Origin: Adiantum capillus-veneris
Taxonomy: Eukaryota > Streptophyta > Polypodiopsida > Polypodiales > Pteridaceae
DNA: 64,000 bases
Direction: 5' to 3'
NCBI GenBank assembly: GCA_014529385.2
Contig: CM043971.1
Location: 32,195,209-32,259,208, forward strand
Under the pieces are notes generated by a model. That model was not told the origin of the DNA. It searched no databases and saw nothing but the letters and a program-made list of their open reading frames with translations. This document shows, piece after piece, positions 12,428 through 23,178 of this stretch. Made by a program: the position numbers and the translations under genes. Each line of letters begins with the position of its first letter. Positions within the stretch are counted from its first letter, which is position 1.

Positions 12428-13625
12428 ATTCACAAACTGGGATGGATAATGCTCCTATGGTTCAGTCAACAACTATAGAATCCATAGATTCTATGGTTTC
12501 TAAAGTGCCCAAGATGGATGATATTTCTATACTAGAGTCTAGTGTTGTGCAACTTGAGCAAGCTTCCAATAATGAGAACCAAGAAATCGATGCTTCAAAA
12601 ATGCAACATACATCAAAAGAGACTGAAAAGTCCACTCACGAGCTATTGCCAATTGGTACTACGTCATGTAGCGTAGATGTTGAGAAATCCATGCTTACAA
12701 TTATATTGGATTTAAATGGTCTATTGTTGAAACGTTCCCCTCAACCATCCTCACACCACAACTCAGTGCAAATGGATTCAAAAAGATATATTATACTCAG
12801 GCCAGGTTGCATCCAATTCTTGAAGACTATTTTACAAAGGTTTAATGTTGCAATTTGGTCGACAGCTACTAGGAATAATGTGTATCAAATCCTTGCAGCA
12901 CTAAACAACTTAGCTGAGGATACATTGCCTTTCTTTGCAATTTGGTCGCAAGATGTTTGCTACACCGCTCAAACTCAAAAATTGTTTAGACCCGACAATC
13001 CAAACGTTGAGGCAATGTTCAAGCCTCTAGCCAAAATTGCCATGGGGTTTGAATGTGATCCACAAAGAACAGTGCTTATTGATGACTCTCCTTACAAGGG
13101 ATGTATTTCACCAGCAAACAATTGCATTTTTCCACCACAATTTGATGCTGAGAAGATGGTTGACAATATGCTCTTGGAGAGCTACTGCCATACTTGATTC
13201 AGCTTGATGAGAGAAGGGATGTGCGTGATTTAATTGCTTCTAATCGTTATGGACAACCTATAGTGACAAATGATAGTGAATACAAACAAATCATGGAGTA
13301 TTGGAAGCAGAAAAATGATGTTTGGTCAGCTAAGGTGTTCTTTACAAGAAGAATACCACCTGCAAAAGGTGACAGAGATGAAACTATCATTGAAGATGCA
13401 AGTGACACAAGCCACCGCAATGAAATGAGAAGAGCCCAAATACAAGAGATCTTGGCAAAGGAGCGTACACCCATTGAAAGCATGAAGGCGTCACAATTGA
13501 CCACTTTAGCTAGGCAATTGGGTTGTAACACAAAAGGAGTTTTGAAGGCAACCACAGCAAAGGCTTATATAAATAAGGTGAAAGCTGAGAACAATCTTCT
13601 AAGGCTGGATAGAAAGCAACCCTAA
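12428..13625 (+). CDS. FCP1/NIF-like HAD-domain exon (cassette 1), frameshifted
   Basis: A ~400-codon exon preceded by a 3' splice site (AG at 12427) and entering in phase 1, the phase left open by the donor at 8628. An in-frame ATG lies at 12442. An acidic, Ser/Thr-rich N-terminal part is followed by an FCP1-homology domain of the HAD superfamily: motif I ILDLNGLLLKR, motif II AIWSTATRNN, motif III VLIDDSPYKG. Family members dephosphorylate phosphoserine, classically on the RNA polymerase II tail. Here the second Asp of the DxDx(T/V) motif is Asn, so catalysis is doubtful. A one-base loss near 13170 (in CTCTTGGAGAG) ends frame 1 at 13197, while frame 3 continues with convincing family sequence to TAA at 13623. 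The C-terminus is basic and helical. A 3'-UTR intron (GTACTA at 13626 to TTGCAG at 13719) is possible. Confidence 0.7.
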
Positions 13626-14589
13626 GGTACTAGTGACATGTCATATATTCTTGATACACATGCTTGAACACTCATGTGCATGGTATCTAACAAATCTTTC
13701 TTTTTATTCCTTCTTGCAGGATCTTACAAAGGATACTACTAGATGGAGCTCAATCAATAGAGATTTTGATATTTTTGCTCAAAATAATGAAGCAGTCACC
13801 TACATTTTTTGTTTATCAATTTCTTGAGAGACTTTATTTTAGTTTGTAATCATCAAATGAAATGAAAAGTATCCTTCTTATTAAGATTGTTGATCTTTTT
13901 CTTGTTCAAACCTTTCAATTGTGATTTATAGTTTTGTTAGCATGAGATTGTGCTTTTTTAGTTTGAAAAAAACTGTCAAAGATCCAAGTCTTTTTGGCTT
14001 TACTTAAGTTATTAATTGTGAAAGATCCAAGTCTTTTTGCTTTACTTAAGTTATTGATTGCCTATGTAATAGTCCTTAAAACAATATCGGATGGCTTTCT
14101 TGCTCCCATGTCTCACATTGGTCTTTAGGTAAGACAAGTGGTGACCTTGAAAGTATGGTCTCATATCTCGATCAAGTGAAGAGACATGAAGCTTAAATAT
14201 CACTACTATGTATCTAGTGTTAAACTCCATCGAGACAAAGACTAGATAGCCAAATTGCAGTCGAGTTTAAGTGAAAAATCCATTTGAGCTAAGGTAAAAC
14301 TTATAGTGCCTCATTTTTCTAGGATTCTACCCCATCAAGGAAGTTAGAATCTAGCACAAACCAATTAAGACTCTTTTGGAGCCTAGATAGGACAATTCGT
14401 GGAACTTATGAAACTTATTATTGAGTTAGAGTCTAGTTTAGATAAGCAAAAGATCTTCAAACCAGCACTTGGTCTTACTATTCAATATTCAAAGTCCCTT
14501 GAGGCTAACAAATTACATACCCACTTGTAACCTAACTAATGAGTAATTATATAGATCTAAGCAAGTATATATAATGAGTCTTCAAACTA
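13626..14589 (+). other. 3' region of FCP1-like cassette 1 and unique spacer
   Basis: Holds a possible 3'-UTR intron with acceptor TTCTTGCAG at 13719, then AT-rich sequence with a small direct duplication: AAAGATCCAAGTCTTTTTG occurs near 13977 and again near 14021. Weak minisatellite relics appear around 14130. No gene was recognised. Confidence 0.4.
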
Positions 14590-17500
14590 ATAATCCAAGG
14601 GAAGAGAGTAGCAAGGTCCACTACTTGTCCAAGCTCAGCTCTAGACAACATAGAAAGATGCTAGTTCTACTAATTGTCTAATTATAGGCATGGAGAAATG
14701 ATAGAAGGTTGACCACTTGTCCAACCTATCATCTCTAGTAAGATGGGAGGTTTGGCCTTAAGATTCACCATGTAACCAACCTATACATCATTGTATTATG
14801 AAGAGTAAAAAAGCAAAGCTCCACCACTTGTCCAAGCTAGTTCTAAAATCCACATGGAGATAAGCAAGCTCCACCATTTGTCGAATCTCTCTTCCATTAA
14901 AACATGAAAAAACTCATCTATGTTGTACAGGGGACTTTTTTCCAAGGTCCACCACTTGTCCAAGCTAGGATCCCTAGTAGCACGAGTGGTTTGGTCTCAA
15001 GATACACCACTTGTACACTCTATGTCATTATATTAAGAAGAACTATGTATTAAGGTCCACCACTTGTCCAACCTATAAGGTTATATCTTAAATGGTATCC
15101 TTTCTCACCACTTGAAATGCCCATGATATGTTTTACACGGGGGTTTCATTCCAAGGTCCACCACTTGTCCAAGCTAACTCTATTCAAACATAGAGAGAAG
15201 CAAAGGTCCACCACTTGTCCAAGCTAACTCTATTCAAACATAGAGAGAAGCAAAGGTTCACCACTTGTCAAAGCTAGGCTCCGTTGAAGTATGGAGAGAA
15301 GTAACCTCCATCATTTTTCCAAGATAGGTGCCATTCAAACATGGAAAGAATCAAGATCTACCATGTCTCCGAGATTCTAGGCTCCATTGAAACACCCTAA
15401 AACCATGATATTTTGTACATGGGGTGTTTACATTCAAGGTCTACCACTTCTCTAACGTATTATACCTAGTAGCATGAGTGATTTGGTCTTAAGATTCACC
15501 ACTTATCCACTCTATGTCATTATATTAAGAATAACTGGGTGTTAAGGTCCACCACTTGTCCAACCTATAAGGGTATATCTTAAATGGTATCCTTCACCAC
15601 TTGTCAAGGTCCATCACCACTTTTCCAACCTATAAGGTTATATCTTGAATGATATTTTTCCTCATCACTTGTAATGTCCATGCTATGTTTTACAAAGGGG
15701 TTTTGTTCCAAGACCCACCACTTGTCCAAGCTAACTCCATTAAAACATAGAGAGAAGCAAAGGTCCACCACTTGTCCAAGATAGGCTCCATTGAAACATG
15801 GAGAGAAGGATGATCCACCATTTCTCCAAGATAGGTTCCATTGAAACATTGAGAGAAGCAATCTCCACCATGTCTCCAAGCTAGGCTCCATTGAAATACC
15901 CTAAACCCATAATTTTGTACATGAGGGGTTTACATTCAAGGTCCACCACTTGTCCAACCTATTATCCCTAGTAGCAAGAGTGGTTTGGTCTCAAGATTCA
16001 CCACTTGTACACTCTATGTCATTATATTAAGAAGAAATATGTGTTAAAGTCCACCACTTGTCCAGCCTATAAGGTTATATTTTAAATAGTATCCTTTCTC
16101 ACCACTTGAAATGCCCATGATATGTTTTACATGGGGGTTTCATTCCAAGGTCCACCACTTGTCCAAGCTAACTCTATTAAAACATATAGAGAAAGAAAGG
16201 TCCACCACTTGTCCAAGCTAGGCTCATTGAAACATGGAGAGAAGGAACCTCCACTGTTTCTCCTAGATAGGCTCCATTGAAACATGGAGAGAAATAAGCT
16301 CCACCATGTCTCCAAGTTGCTAGGCTCCATTGAAATACCCAATACCCATAATTTTTTGTACATGGGGGGTTTACATTCAAGGTTCACCACTTGTCCAACC
16401 TATTATCCCTAGTAGGTTTGGTCTCATGATTCACCACTTGTCCACTCTATGTCATTATATTAAGAGGAATTAGGTGTTAAGGTCCACCACTTGTCCAACC
16501 TATAATGTTATAGCTTGAATGGTATTTTTTTTCTCACCACTTGTAATGCCCATGACATGATTTACATGGGGTTTTGTTCCAAGGTACACCACTTGTCCAA
16601 GATAAATCTATTGAAACATAGAGAGAAACAAAGGTCCACCACTTTTCCAAGCTAGGCTGCATTGAAACATGGACCTTAATACCAAATTATTTCTAGTAGC
16701 ATGAGTGATATTTTGTACATGGGGCGTTTACATTCAAGGTCCACCACTTGTCCAACCTATTTCCCTAGTAGGTTTGGTCCCAATTTCACCACTTATCCAC
16801 TCTATGTCATTATATTAAGAATAATTGGGTGTTAAGGTCCACCACTTGTCCAACCTATAAGGTTATATATTGAATGGTATTTTTTCTCACCACTTGTAAT
16901 GCCCATGATATGTTTTACATGGGTTTTTGTTCCAAGGTCCACCACTTTTCCAAGATAACTCTATTCAAACATAGAGAGAAACAAAGGTCCACCACTTGTC
17001 CAAGCTAGGCTCCATTGAAACATGGAGAGAATGATGCTGCACCATTTATCCAAGATAGGCTGCATTGAAACATGGAGAGAAGCAAGCTTTACCATGTTTC
17101 CAAGCTAGGATCCATTGAAACACTCTAGGGGGTTTTATTTCAGGCCCACCACTTGTTTAACCTATTATCCCTAGTAGCATGAGTGGTTTGGTTTCAAGAT
17201 TCACCACTTGTACACTCTATGTCATTATATTGTGTTAAGGTCCACCACTTGTCCAACCTATAAGGTTATATCTTAAATGGTATCCTTTCTCGCCACTTGA
17301 AATGCCCATGATATGTTTTACATGGGAGTTTCATTCCAAGATCCACCACTTGTCCAAGCTAACCATATTCAAACATAGAGAGAAACAAAGGTCCACGACT
17401 TGTCCAAGCTAGGCTCCATTGAAACATGGAGAGAAGGAACCTCCACCATTTCTCCTAGATAGGCTCCATTAAAACATGGAGAGAAGTAAGTTCCACCATG

Positions 17501-18450
17501 TCTCCAAGATGCTAGGCTCCATTGAAATACGCAAAACCCATGATATTTTGTACATGGGTGATTTACATTCAAGGTCAACCATTTCTCCAACCTATTATCC
17601 CTAGTAGGTTTGGTCTCACAATTCACCACTTTTCCACTATATGTCATTATAATAAGAGGAATTGGGTGCTAAGGTCCACCACTTGTCCAGCCTATAAGGT
17701 TATACCTTGAATGGTATTTTTTCTCACCACTTGTAATGCCCATGACATGCTTTACATGGGGTTTTGTTCCAAGGTTCACCACTTGTCCAAGCAAATTCTA
17801 TTGAAACATAGAGAGAAACAAAGGTCCACCACTTTTCCAAGCTAGGCTCCATTGAAACATGGACCTTAATACCAAATTATTCCTAGTAGCATGAGTAATA
17901 TTTTGTACATGGGGGGTTTGCATTCAAGGTCCACCACTTGTCCAACGTACTTTTCCTAGTAGGTTTGGTCGCAAGATTCACCACTTGTCCACTCTATGTC
18001 ATTATATTAATAATAATTGGGTGTTAAGGTCCACCACTTTTCCAACCTATAAGGTTATATATTGAATGGTATTTTTTCTCACCACTTGTAATGTCCATGA
18101 TATGTTTTACATGGGGATTTTGTTCCAAGGTCCACCACTTGTCCAAGCTAAATCTGTTCAAACATAGAGAGAAACAAACGTGCACCACTTGTCCAAGGTA
18201 GGCTCCATTGAAACATGGAGAGAATGATGCTCCACCATTTATCCAAGATAGACTCCATTGAAACATGGAGAGAAGTAAGCTCCACCATGTTTCCAAGATG
18301 CTAGAGTCCATTGAAATACCCAAAACCCCTGATACTTTGTACATGGGGGGTTTACATTCAAGGTCCACCACTTGTCCAACCTATTATCCCTAGTAGCATG
18401 AGTGGCTTGGTCTCAGGATTCACCACTTGTCCACTCTATATCATTATATT
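14590..18450 (-). repeat. Minisatellite array in inverted orientation
   Basis: The same repeat family as at 1-5750, now read as its complement (AAGGTCCACCACTTGTCCAA). The landmark CCTATAAGGTTATAT recurs near 15071, 15562, 15627, 16066, 16498, 16854, 17257, 17690 and 18047. Spacings are mostly about 430-440 and 356-403 bp, matching the long and short unit types of the plus-oriented array. Confidence 0.93.
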
Positions 18451-18800
18451 AAGAAAAATGGGTTTCCATATCTAAATGGATCTTTGCTTGGATAAGTGGT
18501 AGACCTTGAGACCTAAATACCCATTCTACACTAGAGCATTGGTTAAGCCTTATACACTTCAAGCATACCTTTAACAACAAGTAGTAGTTATTAGTTGACT
18601 TAAGTCTAGTTGAACTCCATGGTATTGAGACTAAAGAGAGAGTGTAGCATAAAAAAGAGTCAGGATTTTAATTTGACTTTCTTTCTATTAATGAGTAGAT
18701 CATAGATGGATTTTGGTATCTAATAAAACCTTAGGGTAGACAATGTAAAATCATGTCTATTGTTGTGTTTGCATTAAGTGTTCTTGTTCTTTAATTTCAG

Positions 18801-19575
18801 AACCATTACAGAAAAATGGATTGGCTATATGCTGGCATAAATTGAAGAAAACTATTGAATTACCCATCCAACCTCCTCCAAGACCTTGTCCAAGGAATGA
18901 ATCACCTCCTTATCACCTACCACTTGCTTTCAAGGACATCAAAAGAGTACTTATCTTGGATCTAGAGGGTTACTTCTCAAGACAGTTGAAATGAAACATG
19001 GAGATTCTATGCCATCTTGGGCTCAACACATGCGACTTGTGGAGGACAAAGATGAAGTTTATCATGTGGTGCGACCAGACGCACAAAGTTTTTTGGATTT
19101 TTTTGTTGAATACTTTGAGCTATGGATATGGAGTTGCTATAACTTAACAAGGGTGCAACGCATCACACAAAAGTGTTTTCCTGAGCAGTATACCAAGTTC
19201 AAGGTGTTTATGAGTAACAAAAATTGCCAAAATCCAAATATCATGTTAGGATTTACAAGGGTTTATCACAAAAATCTGAGTGATATTTGGAAGATATTTG
19301 AGGATTTGGATACAAACAATACCTTAATTTTTGATGACACTCCATATAGGGTGATGTGGAACATGCCAGGGACATATCTTATATTTCCAAAGATGTGGAG
19401 GCAAACTTCCGAGCAATTTCAAAACTTCTTGCAGAGAACCATAATTCCATGGTTGGTAGGATGGTTGTATGCAAGAGATAAGAGAGTCTATACATACAAC
19501 ACAATTGTAAATCAGTATAGTGATTCTGAGACAAATTATGTCCTTGGTGTGTACTTGTCAACACGAAAGCATTGA
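18801..19575 (+). CDS. FCP1/NIF-like HAD-domain exon (cassette 2), frameshifted, without its own start
   Basis: Preceded by the 3' splice site TTCTTTAATTTCAG (AG at 18800) and again in phase 1. The leading frame has no ATG before the HAD motif I, RVLILDLEGYFSR, so this exon must be spliced to an upstream coding exon. The domain continues with VRPDAQSFLDFF, a motif II region FELWIWSCYN and motif III LIFDDTPYR, and ends at TGA 19573. Motif I has Glu where catalytic members have the second Asp, so a non-catalytic role is likely. A one-base loss near 18990 separates the motif I frame, which ends in TGA at 18992, from the frame carrying the rest. AATAAA overlaps the stop codon at 19575. The nearest compatible donor I can see is at 8628. 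Confidence 0.65.
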
Positions 19576-19693
19576 ATAAATATGGCTATAAGATGCTTTT
19601 TTTATTCTAGTGTGTATCTTTCAACATTTGTATAATTTGATATAGTCTTTTTTTTTTTTTTTTAAGGTGTGTCAATTTTATGAACACTTGAAT

Positions 19694-19805
19694 GGAGTGC
19701 ACCCTACTCTAAGGGGACTTCAATGTACTATTGGAGTGCATCCTATTGTAAGGGGACTCTGATGTATTGCTAGAGTGCACCCAAATTTTTGGGGACTCAT
19801 TTTTT
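19694..19805 (+). repeat. Three tandem copies of a 39-bp unit
   Basis: Units starting GGAGTGCACCCTA with a shared AAGGGGACT begin at 19694, 19733 and about 19772. They lie in the 3' flank of the FCP1-like cassette 2. The rest of 19581-20335 is AT-rich and shows nothing else, apart from a T run near 19647-19664. Confidence 0.75.
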
Positions 19806-20334
19806 ATTTGATTGGGGCCTATGTTGGGTCATATAGTAAAAGAAATTCATTTTTTGTCAATTCATATCGAGGTTGCATTTATTTGGAACTATGAAAGAAT
19901 TGATGTTTGATGTCAAAATAAAACTTGTAAGTGTGGATCAGAGAATTCATGGACTTTAAATATGTGAGAGGGATCTTTTTCTTGGGCACAAATGTTTGCT
20001 TCAAGAATTTTGTCATTACATACTTTATGTGAAAGAGTTTTAGAACCTAAAAGACTTTGAAAACAAAACTATGGAATCTAAGTGCATGTATTCTTGAATG
20101 GCTTGAAAGTTGATGTATACATGCATGTCGCCTTGATGAAGATTTAGATCTGACAAGATGGAAAGATATAATTCTTGGACGTTACCTTTGTCAATTTGGT
20201 AATAACATATTTAACTTTCTTTTAATATGGGTGGAAAATATATTATTATGTGCATTTGGAACCTAATTGCTTGACCTTCAAACCCAAGATTCCTATGTTA
20301 TTTTTTCATATACTTTTTTATACTGAATTAAGAT

Positions 20335-21745
20335 TGTGGATGCAAGGTCCACCACTTGTTCAAGCTAGATCTAAGAAAGTATATATACTGAGTCTTCAAA
20401 CTAGTAAACCAAGGGAAGAGAGAAGCAGGGTCCATCACTTGTCCAAGCTCATCTCTAGACAACATAGAGAGATGTTATGTCTACTAATTGTCCAATATAG
20501 TCATGGAGAAATGATAGAAGGTTGATCCACTTGTCCAACCTATCATCTCTAGTAAAATGGGAGGTTTGGCCTTAAGATTCACCATGTAACCAACATATAC
20601 TTCATTGTATTATGAAGAGTAGAAAAGAAAAGCTCCACCACTTGTCTAAGGTAGTTCCAAAATCAACATGGAGAGAAGAAAGCTTCACCATTTGTCCAAG
20701 ATAGGTTCCATTAAAACATGGAAAACCTCATATATGTTGTACATGGAAGCTTTTTTCCAAGGTCCACCACTTGTCCAAGCTAGGATCCATTAAAACATGG
20801 ATAGAAACAAGGCTCCACAACTCGTCCAACCTTTATAGCTGCGAAGTGTACCGGTTGTCTAAACTAGGCATGGGAAAATAATAGAAGGTCCACCACTTAT
20901 CCAATATATTATCTCTAATAGCATGGGAGGTTTGGTCTCAAGATTTAGGAATTGGCTGACCTGTATTTCATTGTATTATGATGAATTTGGTTTTAAAGTC
21001 AACTACTTATCCAAGCTATAAGTTTATATCTTGAATGGTATTCCTTCCCATCACTTAGAAAACCAATGATATGTTGTACATGGGAGGGTTTGTTACAAGG
21101 TCCACCACTTGTCCAAGCTAGTTTCATTGAAACATGGATGAAGACAAGCTCCACCATTTGTTAAAGCTAGACTCCATTGAAATCTAGAAAATCCATTCTA
21201 TGTTGTACATGGGGTTTTTGTTTTAAGGTCCAACACTTGTCCAAGCTAAGATCCATTGAAACATGGAGTAGAGAAACACTCCACCACTTGTCCAAGCTAG
21301 GCAACATTGATAGTAGTTGGTTTATTTTGAAGATCCACCACGTGTCTAAGCTAACTCTATTGAAACATAGAGAGAAGCAAAGGTCCACCAACTGTTCAAG
21401 CTAGGCTCCATTGAAACATGGACAGAAGCAAGCTCCACCATTTCTCCAAGATAGACTCCATTGAAACATGGAGAGAATCAAAGGTCCACCATTTCTCCAA
21501 GCCAAGATCTAGTTGTCCAACCTATAAGGTTATATCTTAAATGGTAATCTTTCTAATCACTTGGAATACCCATGATATGTTTTACATGGGGGTTTTGTTC
21601 CAAGATCACCACTTGTCCAAGCTAACTCTATTGAAACATAGAGAGAAGCAAAGGTCCACCACTTGTCCAAGCTAGTCTCCATTGAAACAAGGAGAGAAGC
21701 AAGCTCCATCATTTCTCCAAGATAGGCTAGCATGGATAAGTGCAC
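20335..21745 (-). repeat. Further minisatellite block, inverted orientation
   Basis: Diverged copies of AAGGTCCACCACTTGTCCAA with the linked CCATTGAAACATGGAGAGAA segments. It is less regular than the 14.6-18.4 kb array. One isolated plus-oriented core (TTGGACAAGTGGTGGACC) lies near 21954, next to the broken end of the gypsy element. Confidence 0.85.
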
Positions 21746-22205
21746 CTTGAAACCAACCTTCCTATGAGGCAATAGAGCATATGCTACATATTTTATGTAT
21801 GCCCCATGCCTCAAATTAAGAAGTTATAGATTAGAAGTGGACCTTGCTTAAATGTCACATGCAATAAATTAAGGAAAAATAGCCAAGTGGATTGTATTCC
21901 TCAATGGATCCTTGCTTTCACAAGTTGTGAACCTTGAGTCACTTTTACATTAACTTGGACAAGTGGTGGACCTAGAAACCAAGCTCTCCATGTTGAGATA
22001 AGTTGTAGGTAGGACAGTAGAACATAGACAACGATAATGGATGCAATATACTCCTCTCCTAATAATCCAATTGATTGAAACCATGATATTTTAGTTGTTT
22101 TCATTGTGTATTGTATGTGCATAAAGTGGAATGAGACCTTAAGAAAACTCAAATTTTTGACAAAATCTCTATATTTTATACATGATATATTGAAAGTTGT
22201 CCAAC

Positions 22206-22860
22206 CTGGGAATTGGGATTTTCCCACTTTACCTAATATGGTCTTATAAGCTTCCTTGCCCGCAACTCTTTCAAGCACATGTTCTGAATATGGTAAGGGA
22301 TAATGATCTCTCCTAGTGGCTGCATTAACTTTCTTGAGGTCCACGCACACTCTTAGTTTCCCATTCTTTTTTGGCACAATGAATATTGGAGAAACCCATT
22401 CTGAATGCTCAATAGGGTATATGAATCCACATTGGATAAGTTTTTCAATCTCCTCTTGTACAATTTTGGCGTACTTAGGATTCATTGGATAGGGTCGTTG
22501 CTGGACGGGTTTAGCAGTGTTGATCATGGGAATTGTATGTTGCACCACAGAAGGTGGAACGCCCTTCATGTCATGATATGTCCAAGCAAAGATATCCTTG
22601 TATTCCTTTAGGAGCTCCTTAAGTACAACCTCTTCAGTTTCGGTAAGGGCTTGAGCAATAAAGACTGGTTTAGACTCCTCACCTAGTTCTGCTAATTCTA
22701 CTACCGCTGGACCATCATAGACTCCACTGCTTCCATTGGTAGGTATTCGTTGGGCTTTGGCATACACAACCTTTCGCTCCCCCGTGGTATAAGATTTAAA
22801 ATGTTCAGGAGCCGTATGTAAGTCAGCAAGCTCTTGTCCTGACAGAGACCTTTCTTTTAG
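22206..22860 (-). pseudogene. Gypsy reverse transcriptase, N-terminal part only
   Basis: Contains recognisable gypsy reverse-transcriptase sequence: EYKDIFAWTYHDMKG, QRPYPMNPKYAKIVQEEIEK, SEWVSPIFIVPKKNGKLRVC and YPLPYSEHVLERVAGKEAYK. The homology ends just before the region that would hold the catalytic Asp residues. The reading frame is the same as that of gag-protease and runs on to a stop at 21901 through unrelated sequence. A TAA at 22861 and a TGA at 23020 lie in this frame between it and gag-protease. Confidence 0.9.
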
Positions 22861-23178
22861 TTATGCCTCCTTTTGTTGTTGAGCTAACTCTCGGTTTTGA
22901 CGTCTTCTTATAGTTCGACTCAATTTCGGCTCTGTAACCTCCAATTGAGCGAGGTCAATGGGTCGCGGGCTGCACCACATGACACTCTGGAGATGTTCAC
23001 CCCAATTGTCTACTAGCTTTCAATGAGCATCACATGCCCCTAGATAGCTAAGCCATTCTGCAGTAGATCTTTCCTTGTTTATCCTAGCTCTCACATTTGC
23101 TCGATATCGTCGTCTCTTATATGACCTTTGTTTCTTGTTAAGGTTTTGATTTTGGTAAATGTTTGAACTCGACTCGCC

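Noticed and set aside
11786-13625. SET exon and FCP1-like exon as one continuous protein
   Set aside because: The SET exon ends in a clear TGA (11783-11785) right after the conserved DYNF motif. Joining would need skipping of that stop, so alternative last exons fit better.
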